This document shows positions 48,091 through 56,644 of a DNA stretch of 64,000 nt, one piece after another; the first letter of the stretch is position 1, and every line of letters starts with the position of its first letter. The notes beneath the pieces are model-generated. The model was not told the origin of the DNA, did not search any database, and was given only the letters and a program-made list of their open reading frames with translations. Source of the stretch: Curtobacterium sp. VKM Ac-1393 (GTDB lineage: Bacteria > Actinomycetota > Actinomycetes > Actinomycetales > Microbacteriaceae); the NCBI RefSeq assembly GCF_015350995.1, contig NZ_JADKRW010000002.1:310001-374000 (forward strand). Direction: 5' to 3'. A program made the translations under genes and the position numbers.

Positions 48091-48477
48091 ATGGGTCAAG
48101 AAGTCATCCTCATCGTCATCGTCGTGGCGTTCGCGGCCTTCATGTTCTACAACAGCCGCAAGCGCAAGAAGCAGCAGGGCGAGCTCGCCACCAAGATGGT
48201 GCCGGGTGCGCGTGTGATGCTGTCCTTCGGCCTGTACGGCACGCTCCTCTCCGTCGACGACGAGAAGGTCACCGCCGACGTGGAGATCGCACCGGGCACG
48301 GTCGTCACGGTGCACCGCCAGACCCTCTCGCGCGTCGTCGACGACAGCGCGTCGGACATCGAGACCACCGCGACGCCGGAGGACGAGGCCAAGCCCGTCG
48401 CCGAACTCAACGGTGAGCCGGTCTACGGCGAGCGGGTCGAGGACACCGACGTCTCGAAGCGCAAGTCCGACGACTGA
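48091..48477 (+). CDS. yajC: Preprotein translocase subunit YajC
   Basis: This 128-residue Sec accessory protein has one N-terminal membrane helix (ILIVIVVAFAAFMFY) followed by the basic stretch RKRKKQQ and a YajC beta domain (MVPGARVMLSFGLYGTLLSV). A 40-residue acidic tail follows. AGAGAAGG precedes the ATG and TAGACT about 50 bases up is a likely -10. It leads the secDF genes. Confidence 0.94.
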   Translation: MGQEVILIVIVVAFAAFMFYNSRKRKKQQGELATKMVPGARVMLSFGLYGTLLSVDDEKVTADVEIAPGTVVTVHRQTLSRVVDDSASDIETTATPEDEAKPVAELNGEPVYGERVEDTDVSKRKSDD

Positions 48478-48539
48478 TGCACTCGGCCGCCGGGTCGTCT
48501 GACCCGGCGGCTTCCCTCTGCCGTCGTGCCTGAGCGCCG

Positions 48540-50321
48540 ATGGTCCTGAACAGAAAGACGAGACGACCGGTGGCACGATCGACACCCGTCAAGAAGGCGC
48601 TGCGCTCGCTCACCTGGTTGGTGATCCTGATGGCGATCCTCGCCGGCCTGAACACCGCCGCGTCGATCCTCGCCGGCAGCTCGAAGGACGACACGGACAA
48701 GTGGTACCAGGGCGCGAGCTGGGTACCGGAACTCGCACTCGACCTGCAGGGCGGCACACAGCTGACCCTGGCGGCACAGAACACCGAGGGTGACTCGGTC
48801 ACCTCGCAGCAGCTGCAGCAGGCGGTGGAGATCATCCGCCAGCGCATCAACGCCACCGGCGTATCCGAGACCGAGATCAACACGCAGGGTGCGAACAACA
48901 TCGTCGTGTCGATCCCCGGCCGGCCGGACAAGGCCACCATCGACCGGATCGAGGCTGCGGCCAAGCTGACGTTCCGCCCCGTGCTCTTCACCGAGGCGGC
49001 GACGAACTCGGCCGTCGGTGCCGACGGCAAGTCCACCGCCTCGCCCACGCCGTACTCGCCCCCAGCCTCGCTCGCAGCGACACCCAGCGCGAAGCCGACG
49101 AACGCCAGCGACGTCAACTGGATCACCCCGGCGCTGCAGGACCTCTACACCAACTACAACTGCGCGGCCCCGGACGACGTCACGGCGGCCCCGGACGACG
49201 AGCCCCTCGTCACCTGCGACCAGGACGGCGCGTCGAAGTACATCCTCGGCCCGGTCGAGGTCTCCGGTGCGAACATCAGCAACGCCACCTCCGGCCTCGC
49301 CACCGACTCGCAGGGCACCTCGACGGGCCAGTGGGCCGTCAACCTGACGTTCGACGGCCAGGGCACGAAGGACTTCCGCACGGTCACCAACCGTCTCGTG
49401 TCGCTGCAGCAGCCGCAGAACCAGTTCGCGATCGTCCTGGACGGATCGGTCATCACCGCCCCGACCACGAACTCCGCGATCACGAACGGCAAGGCGCAGA
49501 TCACGGGCTCGTTCACGGCCGAGTCGTCGAAGACCCTCGCCGACCAGCTGAAGTACGGCGCCCTGCCGATCAACTTCCAGGTGCAGTCGAACGAGAACAT
49601 CTCCGCGACGCTCGGCACCGCCCAGCTCATCGGTGGTCTCGTCGCCGGCCTGATCGGCCTGATCCTGGTGATCATCTACTCGGTCATCCAGTACCGCGCC
49701 CTGGCGTTCGTCACGGTGCTGTCCCTCGGCATCGCCGCGGTGCTGACCTACCTGGTGATCGCGATCATGTCGTGGCGCGTCGACTACCGCCTGTCGCTGG
49801 CGGGTGTGGCCGGTCTGATCGTGGCGATCGGCATCACGGCGGACTCGTTCATCGTCTACTTCGAACGCATCCGCGACGAACTCCGTGACGGTCGTGCGCT
49901 CGAGAGCGCGGTCGAGTCCGGGTGGAAGCGTGCGCTCCGCACCATCCTCGCCTCGGACGCGGTGAACTTCCTCGCCGCCGTGACCCTCTACGTGCTCGCG
50001 GTCGCCGACGTGAAGGGCTTCGCGTTCACGCTGCTCCTGACGACCCTGATCGACGTCGTGGTGGTGGCACTGTTCACCCACCCGATGATGCAGCTCATCT
50101 CCCGCACCCGGTTCTTCGGCGAGGGACACCGGTTCAGCGGGCTCGATCCGTCGGCGCTCGGAGCCGTCTACAAGGGCCGTGCGCAGTTCCGCGCCCCGGT
50201 CGTGGACGGCAAGCGCCAGCGCAGTGCCGGTGAGGCGCAGCGCCGACAGACGATCGCGGAGCGGAAGGCCCAGCAGGCCTCCGGCGACAACGGCTCCACG
50301 CCGGACGGGAAGGACGACTGA
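48540..50321 (+). CDS. secD: Protein translocase subunit SecD
   Basis: This 593-residue membrane protein uses proton flow to pull exported proteins. It has an N-terminal helix, the LALDLQGGTQLTLAAQ motif, a large outer domain of about 290 residues with a Thr/Ser/Pro-rich insert, and five C-terminal helices (from about residue 365). The ATG at 48540 has a poor ribosome site; a GTG at 48570 (VARSTPVKK) is an alternative. Confidence 0.95.
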   Translation: MVLNRKTRRPVARSTPVKKALRSLTWLVILMAILAGLNTAASILAGSSKDDTDKWYQGASWVPELALDLQGGTQLTLAAQNTEGDSVTSQQLQQAVEIIRQRINATGVSETEINTQGANNIVVSIPGRPDKATIDRIEAAAKLTFRPVLFTEAATNSAVGADGKSTASPTPYSPPASLAATPSAKPTNASDVNWITPALQDLYTNYNCAAPDDVTAAPDDEPLVTCDQDGASKYILGPVEVSGANISNATSGLATDSQGTSTGQWAVNLTFDGQGTKDFRTVTNRLVSLQQPQNQFAIVLDGSVITAPTTNSAITNGKAQITGSFTAESSKTLADQLKYGALPINFQVQSNENISATLGTAQLIGGLVAGLIGLILVIIYSVIQYRALAFVTVLSLGIAAVLTYLVIAIMSWRVDYRLSLAGVAGLIVAIGITADSFIVYFERIRDELRDGRALESAVESGWKRALRTILASDAVNFLAAVTLYVLAVADVKGFAFTLLLTTLIDVVVVALFTHPMMQLISRTRFFGEGHRFSGLDPSALGAVYKGRAQFRAPVVDGKRQRSAGEAQRRQTIAERKAQQASGDNGSTPDGKDD

Positions 50322-51328
50322 TGGCCAGCTTCAGCCAGTTCGGTAGCGACCTCTACACGGGGAAGCGGTCGTACGACATCATCGGGCGCCGCAAGACGTG
50401 GTACCTCATCGCGCTCATCATGATCGTGATCTCGCTCGCGACGCCGTGGCTGCGCGGCGGGTACCAGCTCGGCATCGAGTTCACCGGTGGCTCCGAGTTC
50501 ACCCTGTCGGACGTCAAGAACACCGACCAGAGCATCGCGACCGACACCGTCGAGCGCGTCGTCTCGGACGAGATCCCGCGCGTCTCGCAGCTCGGCACGC
50601 ACGGCATCCGCGTGCAGACCGGCCAGCTCACCGACCGGCAGACGACCGAGGTGCAGGACGCCCTGGCGAAGGCCTACGACGTGCCGGAGAGCCAGGTCGC
50701 CGCAACGTTCATCGGTGCCACGTGGGGTGCCGACGTCCTGGCGCAGGCGATCCGCGGTCTGGTGATCTTCCTCGCCCTGGCCGCCGTGTTCATGACGCTG
50801 TACTTCCGCACTTGGAAGATGTCGCTGTCCGCGATGGCCGCGCTGCTGCACGACCTGCTCATCACGGCGGGCGTCTACGGCATCGTCGGGCTCGAGGTCA
50901 CGCCGGCAGCCGTGATCGGCTTCCTGACGATCCTCGGCTACTCGCTCTACGACACCGTGGTGGTCTTCGACAAGGTGCGTGAGAACACCGCGCAGGAGTC
51001 GATCCGCACGTTCAAGCAGTCGGTGAACCTCGCGGTGAACCAGACCCTCGTCCGCTCGATCAACACCTCGGTCGTGGCGCTGCTGCCGGTCGCGGCGATC
51101 CTCTTCATCGGGTCCTACGTGCTCGGTGCCGGGACGCTCCGCGACATCTCGCTCGCCCTGTTCATCGGCATCATCGTCGGAACCTACTCGACGATCTTCA
51201 TCGCCTCGCCGATGTACGCGCACCTGCGTGAGAACGAGCCGAAGGTCAAGCAGGCCGACGCGAAGAAGACCGCGGCCGCCGAGAAGCGCCAGCGCGAGGT
51301 CGACGCCGACGCGAAGGCGACCGCCTGA
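50321..51328 (+). CDS. secF: Protein translocase subunit SecF
   Basis: This 335-residue partner of SecD has the GIEFTGGSEF motif, an outer domain of about 80 residues and five further helices with the region GYSLYDTVVVFDKVREN. A charged Lys/Ala tail ends the protein. The ATG shares a base with the secD stop (TGATG). Confidence 0.95.
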   Translation: MASFSQFGSDLYTGKRSYDIIGRRKTWYLIALIMIVISLATPWLRGGYQLGIEFTGGSEFTLSDVKNTDQSIATDTVERVVSDEIPRVSQLGTHGIRVQTGQLTDRQTTEVQDALAKAYDVPESQVAATFIGATWGADVLAQAIRGLVIFLALAAVFMTLYFRTWKMSLSAMAALLHDLLITAGVYGIVGLEVTPAAVIGFLTILGYSLYDTVVVFDKVRENTAQESIRTFKQSVNLAVNQTLVRSINTSVVALLPVAAILFIGSYVLGAGTLRDISLALFIGIIVGTYSTIFIASPMYAHLRENEPKVKQADAKKTAAAEKRQREVDADAKATA

Positions 51329-51675
51329 TGCCCGTCGAGATCACCGAGGTCGACGTCGCCGAGGCGCGGCGTCGTCTCGGCTCCGGCTCGCGGCTGTTCG
51401 ACGTCCGCGAGCAGGGGGAGTGGGACGAGGTCCACGCTCCCGAGGCCACGCTCGTACCGATGTCCGAGCTGGTGAACCGGTGGCAGGAGATCGACGGCGG
51501 CGACGAGCCCGCGATCATCATCTGCCACTCGGGCGCCCGCTCGGCCCGGGTCGTCGCGGCGCTCGAGCAGTCCGGCGTCTCCGCGGTGAACCTGACCGGC
51601 GGCATGGTCGCCTGGGAGCAGTCCGGCGCCCCGGTGGTCCGCGACGCCCAGGGCGAACCGGGTCACGAGCACTGA
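51328..51675 (+). CDS. Rhodanese-like domain protein
   Basis: This 115-residue single-domain rhodanese has the active-site loop ICHSGARS, with cysteine at about residue 69, and FDVREQGEWDEVH near the N-terminus. It could move sulfur or act in redox chemistry. It is joined to secF as TGATG and sits where apt is often found in actinobacteria, so it may have been inserted there. No secretion role is known. Confidence 0.92.
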   Translation: MPVEITEVDVAEARRRLGSGSRLFDVREQGEWDEVHAPEATLVPMSELVNRWQEIDGGDEPAIIICHSGARSARVVAALEQSGVSAVNLTGGMVAWEQSGAPVVRDAQGEPGHEH

Positions 51676-51744
51676 CCGGACGCGCGTAGTGTTGTCGGAT
51701 CGAGCTCGGATCGAGCTCTGGGACCGAGTCCTGGGAGGCGCATC

Positions 51745-54069
51745 ATGACGGACACCCGTGAAGAACCGTCCGCGCCGAGTCGCCCCGGCTCAGCCCAGCA
51801 GCCCACGAGTCCGCTCGGGCCGAACACCACCGGCAACCTCGGTTCGCTGCGGTCGCTGCTGCCCCGCCTGTTCTCGCGTGCGCAGCCCGCCGGTGCCGTC
51901 GACACCCTGATCCGCACCGTGCGCTCGCACCATCCGAAGGCCGACGTCACCCTCATCGAACGGGCGTACTCGGTCGCCGAGCGTGCCCACGACGGGCAGA
52001 AGCGCAAGTCGGGTGAGCCATACATCACGCACCCCGTCGCGGTCGCGCAGATCCTGGCCGACCTCGGCATCGGGCCGATCACGATCGCCGCAGCGCTGCT
52101 GCACGACACCGTCGAGGACACCGACTACCAGCTCGACCAGCTGCAGGTCGACTTCGGCGACGAGATCGCGATGCTGGTCGACGGCGTGACGAAGCTCGAC
52201 AAGGTCAAGTACGGCGACAGCGCCCAGGCCGAGACCGTCCGCAAGATGGTCATCGCGATGTCGAAGGACATCCGCGTCCTCGTCATCAAGCTCGCCGACC
52301 GCCTGCACAACGCCCGCACGTGGGGCTTCGTCGAGTCGTCCTCCGCCACCCGCAAGGCGAAGGAGACCCTCGAGATCTACGCGCCGCTGGCGCACCGGCT
52401 CGGCATCCAGATGATCAAGCTCGAGCTCGAGGACCTGTCGTTCGCGGTCCTGCACCCGAAGCTCTACGTCGAGATCGACAGCCTGGTCAAGGAGCGCCAG
52501 CCGAAGCGCGAGCAGTTCGTCCAGAACGTCATCGGAACGCTCAAGAAGGACCTGAAGGCCGCGAAGGTCCGCGGCGAGGTCATGGGCCGGCCGAAGCAGT
52601 ACTACTCGATCTACCAGAAGATGATCGTGCGGGGTCGCGAGTTCGACGAGATCTACGACCTCGTGGGCATCCGGGTCCTCGTGCCGACGGTGCGCGACTG
52701 CTACGCCATGCTCGGCTCGGTGCACGCGCGGTGGACTCCGCTGCCCGGCCGCTTCAAGGACTACATCGCGACGCCGAAGTTCAACCTGTACCAGTCGCTG
52801 CACACCAGCGTGCTCGGGCCGCAGGGGCGTCCGGTCGAGATCCAGATCCGGACGCACGAGATGCACCAGCGGGCCGAATTCGGCGTCGCCGCGCACTGGA
52901 AGTACAAGCAGCGCGCCGCCGGGCGGGACGTCGGGACCTCGTCGACCACCGACGACCAGGACATGGCGTGGCTCGCCCACATCACCGACTGGCAAGCGGA
53001 GACGAGCGACCCCGGCGAGTTCCTCGACTCGCTGCGCTACGAGATCGGCGCGAAGGAGACCTACGTCTTCACGCCGCAGGGCAAGGTCATCGGGCTGCCT
53101 GCCGGCGCCACCCCGGTCGACTTCGCCTACGCCGTGCACACCGAGGTCGGGCACCGCACGATGGGCGCCAAGGTCAACGGCCGGTTGGTGCCGCTCGAGA
53201 GTTCGCTGTCGAGCGGTGACGTCGTGGAGATCTTCACGTCGAAGAACCCCGACTCCGGTCCGTCGCAGGACTGGCTGAAGTTCGTCAAGAGCCCCAGGGC
53301 CCGCAACAAGATCAAGCAGTGGTTCACCAAGGAGCGCCGCGAAGAGGCCATCGAGCAGGGCCGCGACGCCATCGCCCGTGCGGTGCGCAAGCAGAACCTG
53401 CCGCTCCAGCGGATCATGAGCCAGGACACCATCGCCGAGGTCGCCTCGTCGATGCGGTACGACGACGTCTCGGCGCTGTACGCGGCTGTCGGCGAGGGCC
53501 ACGTGTCGACCCAGTCGGTCATCGAGAAGGTCCTGGGCAGTGTCCAGAGCGACACCGAGACCGACGAACCGGAGCTGACGTTCCCACGCCAGGTCACGAG
53601 CCGTCAGCTGCGCACGAGCGACAGCGGCGTGCTGGTCCGCGGTGCCCCGGACATCCTCGTGAAGCTCGCGAAGTGCTGCACACCGGTGCCGGGGGACCAG
53701 ATCGTCGGGTTCATCACCCGGGGTCAGGGCGTCTCCGTCCACCAGTCGTCGTGCACCAACGTGAAGTCGCTCATGAACGAGCCCGACCGCATGATCGAGG
53801 TCGAGTGGGCCCCGTCGTCGAAGTCGGTGTTCCTGGTGCAGATCCAGATCGAGGCGCTCGATCGGTCGGGCCTGCTCAGCGACGTCACCCGTGTGCTGAC
53901 CGACCACCACGTCAACATCCTGTCCGCGACCGTGTCGACGTCGTCCGACCGGCTCGCCCTCAGCCGCTTCGTGTTCGAGATGGGCGACACCATCCACCTC
54001 GACCGGGTGCTCAACGCCGTCCGTCGCATCGACGCCGTGTACGACGTGTACCGCGTCAGCGCGGGCTGA
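51745..54069 (+). CDS. rel: Bifunctional (p)ppGpp synthetase/hydrolase Rel
   Basis: This 774-residue stringent-response enzyme has the HD hydrolase (AALLHDTVEDTDY, about residues 112-124), the synthetase with RFKDYIATPKFNLYQSLHTS, and TGS, zinc-finger (KLAKCCTPVPGD) and ACT domains. RFKD rather than an acidic pair is the form seen in bifunctional enzymes, and the hydrolase motif is intact. A 40-residue N-terminal extension is Pro/Ser-rich. GGGAGG precedes the ATG. Confidence 0.95.
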   Translation: MTDTREEPSAPSRPGSAQQPTSPLGPNTTGNLGSLRSLLPRLFSRAQPAGAVDTLIRTVRSHHPKADVTLIERAYSVAERAHDGQKRKSGEPYITHPVAVAQILADLGIGPITIAAALLHDTVEDTDYQLDQLQVDFGDEIAMLVDGVTKLDKVKYGDSAQAETVRKMVIAMSKDIRVLVIKLADRLHNARTWGFVESSSATRKAKETLEIYAPLAHRLGIQMIKLELEDLSFAVLHPKLYVEIDSLVKERQPKREQFVQNVIGTLKKDLKAAKVRGEVMGRPKQYYSIYQKMIVRGREFDEIYDLVGIRVLVPTVRDCYAMLGSVHARWTPLPGRFKDYIATPKFNLYQSLHTSVLGPQGRPVEIQIRTHEMHQRAEFGVAAHWKYKQRAAGRDVGTSSTTDDQDMAWLAHITDWQAETSDPGEFLDSLRYEIGAKETYVFTPQGKVIGLPAGATPVDFAYAVHTEVGHRTMGAKVNGRLVPLESSLSSGDVVEIFTSKNPDSGPSQDWLKFVKSPRARNKIKQWFTKERREEAIEQGRDAIARAVRKQNLPLQRIMSQDTIAEVASSMRYDDVSALYAAVGEGHVSTQSVIEKVLGSVQSDTETDEPELTFPRQVTSRQLRTSDSGVLVRGAPDILVKLAKCCTPVPGDQIVGFITRGQGVSVHQSSCTNVKSLMNEPDRMIEVEWAPSSKSVFLVQIQIEALDRSGLLSDVTRVLTDHHVNILSATVSTSSDRLALSRFVFEMGDTIHLDRVLNAVRRIDAVYDVYRVSAG

Positions 54070-54093
54070 GGAGCCCACACGGACAGTACGGCG

Positions 54094-54645
54094 TCAGCAC
54101 GGGACGAGCAGCCCGCGCAGTCGTCGCTCGGCCTGCCGCACCATCGGGATCGTCCCGAGGCCGCGAAGGCGCGCGAGGAGCTCGTCGGCGGTCACCACGC
54201 CGATCGCCAGCAGGCCAGCGACGGCGTCGCTGCGGTCCGAGCTCGTCGGTCCGGGTGCGCGGAGCAGGTCGATGGCGGTGCGCGCCGGCGTGGTCACGGC
54301 GGTTCCGGCAGCGCCCAGCCGCACCACGTCGTCGGGTGGGAGCGCGACCTCGCGCAGGCGCACCGTGGGCCGCACGGTGATCCGCAACTGCGGCGAGACA
54401 CTCGCGTCCACGGGGTCCGGCGGCCGTGACGACGCGCCCCAGATCCACGCGGCGGTGCGTCCTGCGGCCACCAACCGGGCATCGCCGAGCACCCACGCCA
54501 CCGCGGTGGCTCGGAGGGCGGGGTCCTGCGGTGTGGCGGGGGAGGCCCAGCACGGCCCGACGGGTACCAGCTCGCCGGCGAGCACGGCTGCCCGGAGCTC
54601 CGCCTCGGGCCAGTCGTCCGTGGTCAGGAGACGGGAACCGGGCAC
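54094..54645 (-). CDS. Hypothetical protein, AbiEi-antitoxin-like
   Basis: This 183-residue protein opens VPGSRLLTTDDWPEAELRAA and has AWIWGAS and ALPPDDVVRLG blocks that recall actinobacterial proteins annotated as AbiEi-like antitoxin C-terminal domains. No toxin gene is next to it, so a toxin-antitoxin role is not supported. The GTG at 54645 has AGGA about 11 bases upstream. It is convergent with rel. Confidence 0.6.
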   Translation of the reverse strand: MPGSRLLTTDDWPEAELRAAVLAGELVPVGPCWASPATPQDPALRATAVAWVLGDARLVAAGRTAAWIWGASSRPPDPVDASVSPQLRITVRPTVRLREVALPPDDVVRLGAAGTAVTTPARTAIDLLRAPGPTSSDRSDAVAGLLAIGVVTADELLARLRGLGTIPMVRQAERRLRGLLVPC

Positions 54646-54783
54646 CCCGTCATCCTGCCGGACTCGGGCACCCGCCCGACACCCCCTGTGGACAGCCCGG
54701 CCCGGCCCGGACACACCGGCGCGGCCGGACGCACCGGCCCCGGCCGGGACCGGACGGGCTCGCGCCCGCGTCAGCGCAGGACG

Positions 54784-55752
54784 TCAGCGCAGGACGTCGG
54801 CCCGGTGCACGAGCGCGGCGGCGCCGATGAGCGGACCGTCCTGCGAGAGCGCCGTCGGCACGATGCGCACCTTCGTCACGAAACCGAACTCGACGCGCTC
54901 CGCGACGGCTTCGCGCGCGAACTCGAACAGGTCCGGCGTGACGTGCGAGAACCCGCCGCCGATCGCGACGACCTCGAGGTCGACCAGGCTCGTCGCCGCG
55001 GCGATCGCCTGCCCGAGCGCGCGGCCGCTGCGCTTGACCGCTGCGACAGCGATCGGGTCCCCGGCGGCGTACGCAGCGGACAGCTCTTCGCCGGTGGACC
55101 CGGCGAACCCCTGCCGCTGCGCCCAGGCGACGGTCTTCGGGCCGCTGGCGATCGCCTCCAGGCAACCGGTCCCACCGCAGGCGCACGGGTCGTCGTAGCC
55201 GCCGCACTCCACGTGTCCGATGTGTCCGGCGTTGCCGGTCGGGCCGCTGACCGTCCGGCCGTGCAGGATGAGTCCACCGCCGACACCCGTCGAGACGATC
55301 ATGCCCATGACGTGGTCGGACCCCTGTGCCGCACCGACCCAGTGCTCGGCGAGCGTGATCGCCAGACCGTCCATGCGCAGCGTCACCGGCACGCCGTCGG
55401 GCACGAGCTCCGCGATGCGGTCGCGCAGTGGGTGGCCGCGCCACACCGGCATGTTGAGCGGGGACACGAGGCCGTGCTCCTCGTCGACCGGGCCGGCGGA
55501 GCCGACCCCGACGCCGACGAGCGTCGCGTCGGACGGCAGCGTGCCGAGCGCCTTCGTCACGACCTCGTCGACGGCGGCCTGCAGCTCGTCGGACGTGCGC
55601 TGCGGTCCGGTGGGGCTGCGGAAGCGCGTGCTCGGCAGGACGACGCCGGCGTCGGTGACGAGCGCGGCCTCGACCTTGGTGCCGCCGAGGTCGACGGCGA
55701 GTGCGAGAGCGGTGGACGTGGGCACGGGGGATTGTGGTGCGGTGCTGGACAT
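54784..55752 (-). CDS. ROK family sugar kinase (glucokinase-like)
   Basis: This 322-residue kinase has the ATP phosphate loop ALAVDLGGTKVEAALV, a sugar-binding NAGHIGHVE and the zinc cluster CACGGTGCLEAIASG of the ROK family. The likely substrate is glucose or a related hexose. It lies after deoC on the same strand with a 117-base gap, so co-transcription is possible. A 13-base tandem repeat (GACGTCAGCGCAG) overlaps its stop codon. Confidence 0.9.
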   Translation of the reverse strand: MSSTAPQSPVPTSTALALAVDLGGTKVEAALVTDAGVVLPSTRFRSPTGPQRTSDELQAAVDEVVTKALGTLPSDATLVGVGVGSAGPVDEEHGLVSPLNMPVWRGHPLRDRIAELVPDGVPVTLRMDGLAITLAEHWVGAAQGSDHVMGMIVSTGVGGGLILHGRTVSGPTGNAGHIGHVECGGYDDPCACGGTGCLEAIASGPKTVAWAQRQGFAGSTGEELSAAYAAGDPIAVAAVKRSGRALGQAIAAATSLVDLEVVAIGGGFSHVTPDLFEFAREAVAERVEFGFVTKVRIVPTALSQDGPLIGAAALVHRADVLR

Positions 55753-55869
55753 GCGCGCTCCGATGCGGCGGTCGGGAGGCCCGGCTCGGCCCCGGGACGC
55801 GTCGTCGCGCCCGGTGGGCCTCGGCCTGGCCGGTGGTGGTTCGGTCGGGTCAGGTGGTGCTGCGGTGGG

Positions 55870-56601
55870 TCAGTAGGAACTGGTGTCGTCGCCCTGCGAC
55901 GACGCCGTGCCGGTCTCCGCGCGGTGCGCGACCTCGCCGAGGATGCGGGCCGAGGCGCTCGTCCCGATGCGGCTCGCTCCGGCCTCGACCATCTCGAGCA
56001 GGGTGTCGAGCCCGCGCACGCCGCCCGAGGCCTTGACACCCGTGTCGGCGCCGACCGTGCGGCGCATCAGGGCGATGTGCTCGGCCGTGGCGCCACCACC
56101 GGCGAACCCGGTCGAGGTCTTCACGAACGCGGCACCGGCGGACTGCGCGGCGCGCGAGGCGGCGACGATCTCGTCGTCGGTCAGGAACGCGGTCTCGAGG
56201 ATGACCTTGACGACGGTTGACCCGGCGGCGTCGACCACGGCGCGGACGTCCTGCTCGACGCGCTCCCAGTCGCCCGACTTCGCAGCGCCGATGTTCTGCA
56301 CCATGTCGAGCTCGAAGGCACCGTCGGCCAGGGCCTGCAGCGACTCGGCGACCTTCACGGCGGTGGAGGTGGTGCCGTGCGGGAACCCGATGACCGTGCC
56401 GACGCCGACACCGGTGCCCTGCAGGCGCTCGGCGGCGTGGGCGACGTCGCTCGGGCGGACGCACACGCTGAAGACCCGGTAGGCGGCGGCTTCGTCGAGC
56501 TGCGCGTCGACGTCCGAGCGGGTGAGCTCGGGCTTCAGGATCGCGTGGTCGATGAGGCCGCGGACGGCATCGGCGGTGACGGGGAAGGCTGCGTTGTCCA
56601 C
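55870..56601 (-). CDS. deoC: Deoxyribose-phosphate aldolase
   Basis: This 243-residue class I aldolase splits deoxyribose 5-phosphate to acetaldehyde and glyceraldehyde 3-phosphate. The Schiff-base lysine is in AAFVKTSTGF, and the second lysine in GVKASGGVRG supports catalysis. IDHAILKPELT is the N-terminal block. The GTG follows TAGGCT closely, suggesting a leaderless transcript. The divergent neighbour starts 43 bases away. Confidence 0.94.
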   Translation of the reverse strand: MDNAAFPVTADAVRGLIDHAILKPELTRSDVDAQLDEAAAYRVFSVCVRPSDVAHAAERLQGTGVGVGTVIGFPHGTTSTAVKVAESLQALADGAFELDMVQNIGAAKSGDWERVEQDVRAVVDAAGSTVVKVILETAFLTDDEIVAASRAAQSAGAAFVKTSTGFAGGGATAEHIALMRRTVGADTGVKASGGVRGLDTLLEMVEAGASRIGTSASARILGEVAHRAETGTASSQGDDTSSY

Positions 56602-56644
56602 CCGCCAAGCCTACCCGTCAGGCGTGCCGCGTAGCGTTCGGGGC

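Noticed and set aside
54094..54645. Toxin-antitoxin module
   Set aside because: The gene resembles AbiEi-like proteins only loosely and no toxin-like gene is adjacent.
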